Assembly (NCBI GenBank): GCA_003509895.1
Contig: DOMJ01000049.1
Coordinates: 510 to 24,734 of the forward strand
Direction of reading: 5' to 3'
Length of the DNA stretch: 24,225 nucleotides
Source of the DNA: Candidatus Uhrbacteria bacterium
GTDB taxonomy: Bacteria; Patescibacteriota; Patescibacteriia; UBA9934; UBA11717
The position numbers and the translations under genes are program-made. Under the pieces are notes generated by a model. That model was not told the origin of the DNA, made no database searches, and saw only the letters and a program-made list of their open reading frames with translations. Positions 23,233 to 24,225 of the stretch are shown one piece after another (the stretch's first letter is position 1; each line of letters starts with the position of its first letter).

Positions 23233-23247
23233 TTCTATTGAATAGAA
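23233..23247. promoter_or_regulatory. 15-bp palindrome, possible operator
   Basis: TTCTATT-G-AATAGAA, perfect 7-bp arms, 51 bases upstream of the small degraded gene. Length and symmetry suit a dimeric regulator, but no regulator is identified. Confidence 0.35.
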
Positions 23248-23298
23248 TTGGGAAGGGAGGACCAATGATGGTAAAATAGCAAACGTAATATAGATCCT

Positions 23299-23546
23299 AT
23301 GGCAAACAATAGAGAAATACTCGGTGCGTCTGTATCCATGCAAAAGCGAGCGTTAGAAGAAGGTCTTGCGGATCTGTAAGAGGAAGAACAAGACGACATA
23401 CGCTTAAAACGTGGATGGATGCAGATAAGGAAAAGGAGTTGGACACTGAGTTGCAGGATGTGGCAGACGATCAGGAAGATCAGCGCATGGAGGACGTCAT
23501 GGACGAACAGCGCGAGCAGCGACTTGATCGCGGCGAAAGAGCGTAA
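23299..23546 (+). pseudogene. Small acidic coiled-coil-like gene, apparently broken (or two micro-ORFs)
   Basis: ATG 23299 opens a 26-codon frame (MANNREILGASVSMQKRALE then EGLADL) that stops at TAA 23377. Past the stop the same frame still reads EEEQDDIRLKRG, of similar acidic character. A second frame then starts at ATG 23415 and runs 43 codons (MDADKEKELDTELQDVADD then QEDQRMEDVMDEQREQRLDRGERA) to TAA 23544. The parts make sense as one small acidic helical protein that suffered a nonsense change and a one-base loss near 23400. Two independent peptides or sequencing errors are the alternatives. No family recognised. Confidence 0.4.
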
Positions 23547-23580
23547 AAAACAATATAACTCCATAGGGAGTTATATTGTT
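23544..23580 (-). terminator. Terminator of the tRNA-Ser transcripts
   Basis: 14-bp perfect stem (23549-23562 with 23567-23580), 4-nt loop. On minus it is followed by a U-run from plus-strand A 23545-23550. On plus the T-run after the hairpin is short, so its main direction is minus, although it also sits directly behind the small plus gene. Confidence 0.75.
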
Positions 23581-23613
23581 ATGAGTCCCACTTTGTTATC
23601 TTTCTGGTCATCG

Positions 23614-23712
23614 GCCCTTCGACTCACTTCGTTCGCTCAGGACATTCGACTTGCTTCGTCATCTCGTTGGTCAACGACCATGAGCGAGCGAAGCGAGTCG
23701 AATGGCGGAGAG
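23614..23712. repeat. 99-bp tRNA-Ser-flank repeat, copy 1
   Basis: Almost identical to 24054-24152 (offset 440). It spans the last bases of the tRNA acceptor strand and CCA and the adjacent 3' flank. Inside are 22-nt inverted arms at 23618-23639 and 23681-23702 (two G-U-compatible differences), with a central TGGTC/GACCA hairpin. The right arm abuts the tRNA CCA exactly. Confidence 0.88.
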
Positions 23713-23790
23713 GGCGAGATTCGAACTCGCGAATCCTTTCGGATTGCTGGTTTTCAAGACCAGTGCCTTCAACCACTCGGCCACCTCTCC
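23703..23790 (-). tRNA. tRNA-Ser (anticodon TGA), CCA encoded
   Basis: 88 nt. Acceptor GGAGAGG pairs with CCTCTCC, discriminator G, encoded CCA. The anticodon stem CTGGT/ACCAG holds loop CTTGAAA, so the anticodon is TGA. The long class II variable arm (ATCCGAAAGGAT) and T arm GCGAG-TTCGAAT-CTCGC are intact. Confidence 0.95.
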
Positions 23791-24053
23791 AAATTGTGGC
23801 AACATGCTTATCTGTTGCAAGGAATCACGAACCCTTCTGTTTCCGGTTGCTGCCGGCCCGCGCGCAATCTATTCTGCTCCCCAGCTCCTGCAGCTGGGCA
23901 TGATCCCGTACCTCCGCCGGGACTTCGGGAATGCCTACTACAGGTTTGTTCTGAGGAGCGATCTTTTCTGCGTCGGTCTGTGCCGGAAATCGGCAAACAG
24001 ACGGCACCTTGTTGTCTCGTGGGTCACCGATCACGAGTGGATAGAAAGCATCA
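23791..24053. other. Structured, GC-rich spacer between tRNA-Ser genes
   Basis: No gene I can support. It contains strong hairpins: CCCAGCT-CCTGC-AGCTGGG (23880-23898) and a composite stem 23976-24002 with GTCTGT/ACAGAC outside and GCCG/CGGC inside. A minus-strand frame of 80 codons (GTG 24067 to TGA 23825) is open, but starts inside the repeat and resembles nothing I know. Confidence 0.5.
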
Positions 24054-24152
24054 GCCCTTCGACTCACTATGTTCGCTCAGGACACTCGACTTGCTTCGTC
24101 ATCTCATTGGTCAACGACCATGAGCGAGCGAAGCGAGTCGAATGGCGGAGAG
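24054..24152. repeat. 99-bp tRNA-Ser-flank repeat, copy 2
   Basis: Second copy of 23614-23712 with a few substitutions. Inverted arms are at 24058-24079 and 24121-24142, again ending precisely at the CCA of a tRNA-Ser. Confidence 0.88.
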
Positions 24153-24225
24153 AGAGGGATTCGAACCCTCGCGCCGGCGAACCGACCTAACGGATTAGCA
24201 ATCCGTCCCCTTCAGCCTCTTGGGT
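24143..24225 (-). tRNA. tRNA-Ser (anticodon GCT), 5' end cut by window edge
   Basis: 83 nt visible. It includes encoded CCA, discriminator G, acceptor strand TCTCTCC, T arm GAGGG-TTCGAAT-CCCTC, a long variable arm (GTCGGTTCGCCGGC region) and anticodon stem ACGGA/TCCGT with loop TTGCTAA, giving GCT. About 9 bases of the 5' acceptor side are beyond the window. Confidence 0.93.

Noticed and set aside
23825..24067. 80-codon minus-strand frame between the tRNA-Ser genes
   Set aside because: Starts with GTG inside the tRNA-flank repeat, no SD or promoter, no recognisable family, and overlaps strong hairpins. Kept only as an alternative for the structured spacer.
1..24225. Recoded TGA (Gly) as in Absconditabacteria/Gracilibacteria
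   Set aside because: TGA ends scpA, parA, dprA and other genes at the expected family lengths, and no in-frame TGA interrupts a conserved gene.
1..24225. CRISPR array, insertion sequence or integrase
   Set aside because: No regularly spaced repeat series and no transposase or integrase motif was seen on either strand.

Overview
The window looks like chromosomal core sequence from a Candidate Phyla Radiation (Patescibacteria, Parcubacteria-like) bacterium. The evidence is compact gene packing with ATGA overlaps, almost no Shine-Dalgarno motifs, promoters lying almost on the start codons, and a housekeeping set without a visible biosynthetic operon. TGA is used as a stop (scpA, parA, dprA), so the standard bacterial code applies. 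The phylum-level assignment is inference; no 16S gene is present.

Layout. 1-3848: a tight plus-strand operon of scpA, scpB, a D-Ala-D-Ala carboxypeptidase, a COG2426-type membrane protein and a GT4-like glycosyltransferase, ending in a shared terminator with a convergent YdjM-like membrane gene. 4376-5114: a tRNA block. It holds tRNA-Leu(CAA) on minus, with a 74-bp direct repeat that copies its 3' end, and tRNA-Met plus initiator tRNA-fMet on plus. 5170-6309: an unrecognised HESSH metallopeptidase-like protein with two zinc ribbons. 6363-6974: a GC-rich gene for a secreted, beta-strand-rich protein that looks foreign. 7103-8793: parAB. 8828-10324: rel (ppGpp synthetase/hydrolase), transcribed divergently from a 1260-residue protein with an embedded PP2C phosphatase domain. 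14194-21078: a minus-strand series of lytR (LCP), der, pth, dprA and topA. 21167-23127: lepB-hisS on plus. 23128-24225: a degraded small gene and two minus-strand tRNA-Ser genes, each directly followed by a copy of a hairpin-forming repeat.

How it fits together: chromosome segregation (ScpAB, ParAB), topology and DNA uptake (TopA, DprA), cell envelope (carboxypeptidase, LCP, glycosyltransferase, signal peptidase), translation (five tRNAs, HisRS, Pth, Der) and stress signalling (Rel, PP2C). The most unusual items are the giant PP2C protein, an initiator tRNA with C33 and an A29-U41 pair, a perfect 30-bp palindrome that encodes the identical C-terminus of two convergent genes while acting as their terminator, near-leaderless promoters, tRNA-anchored repeats, and the GC-rich secreted-protein cassette.
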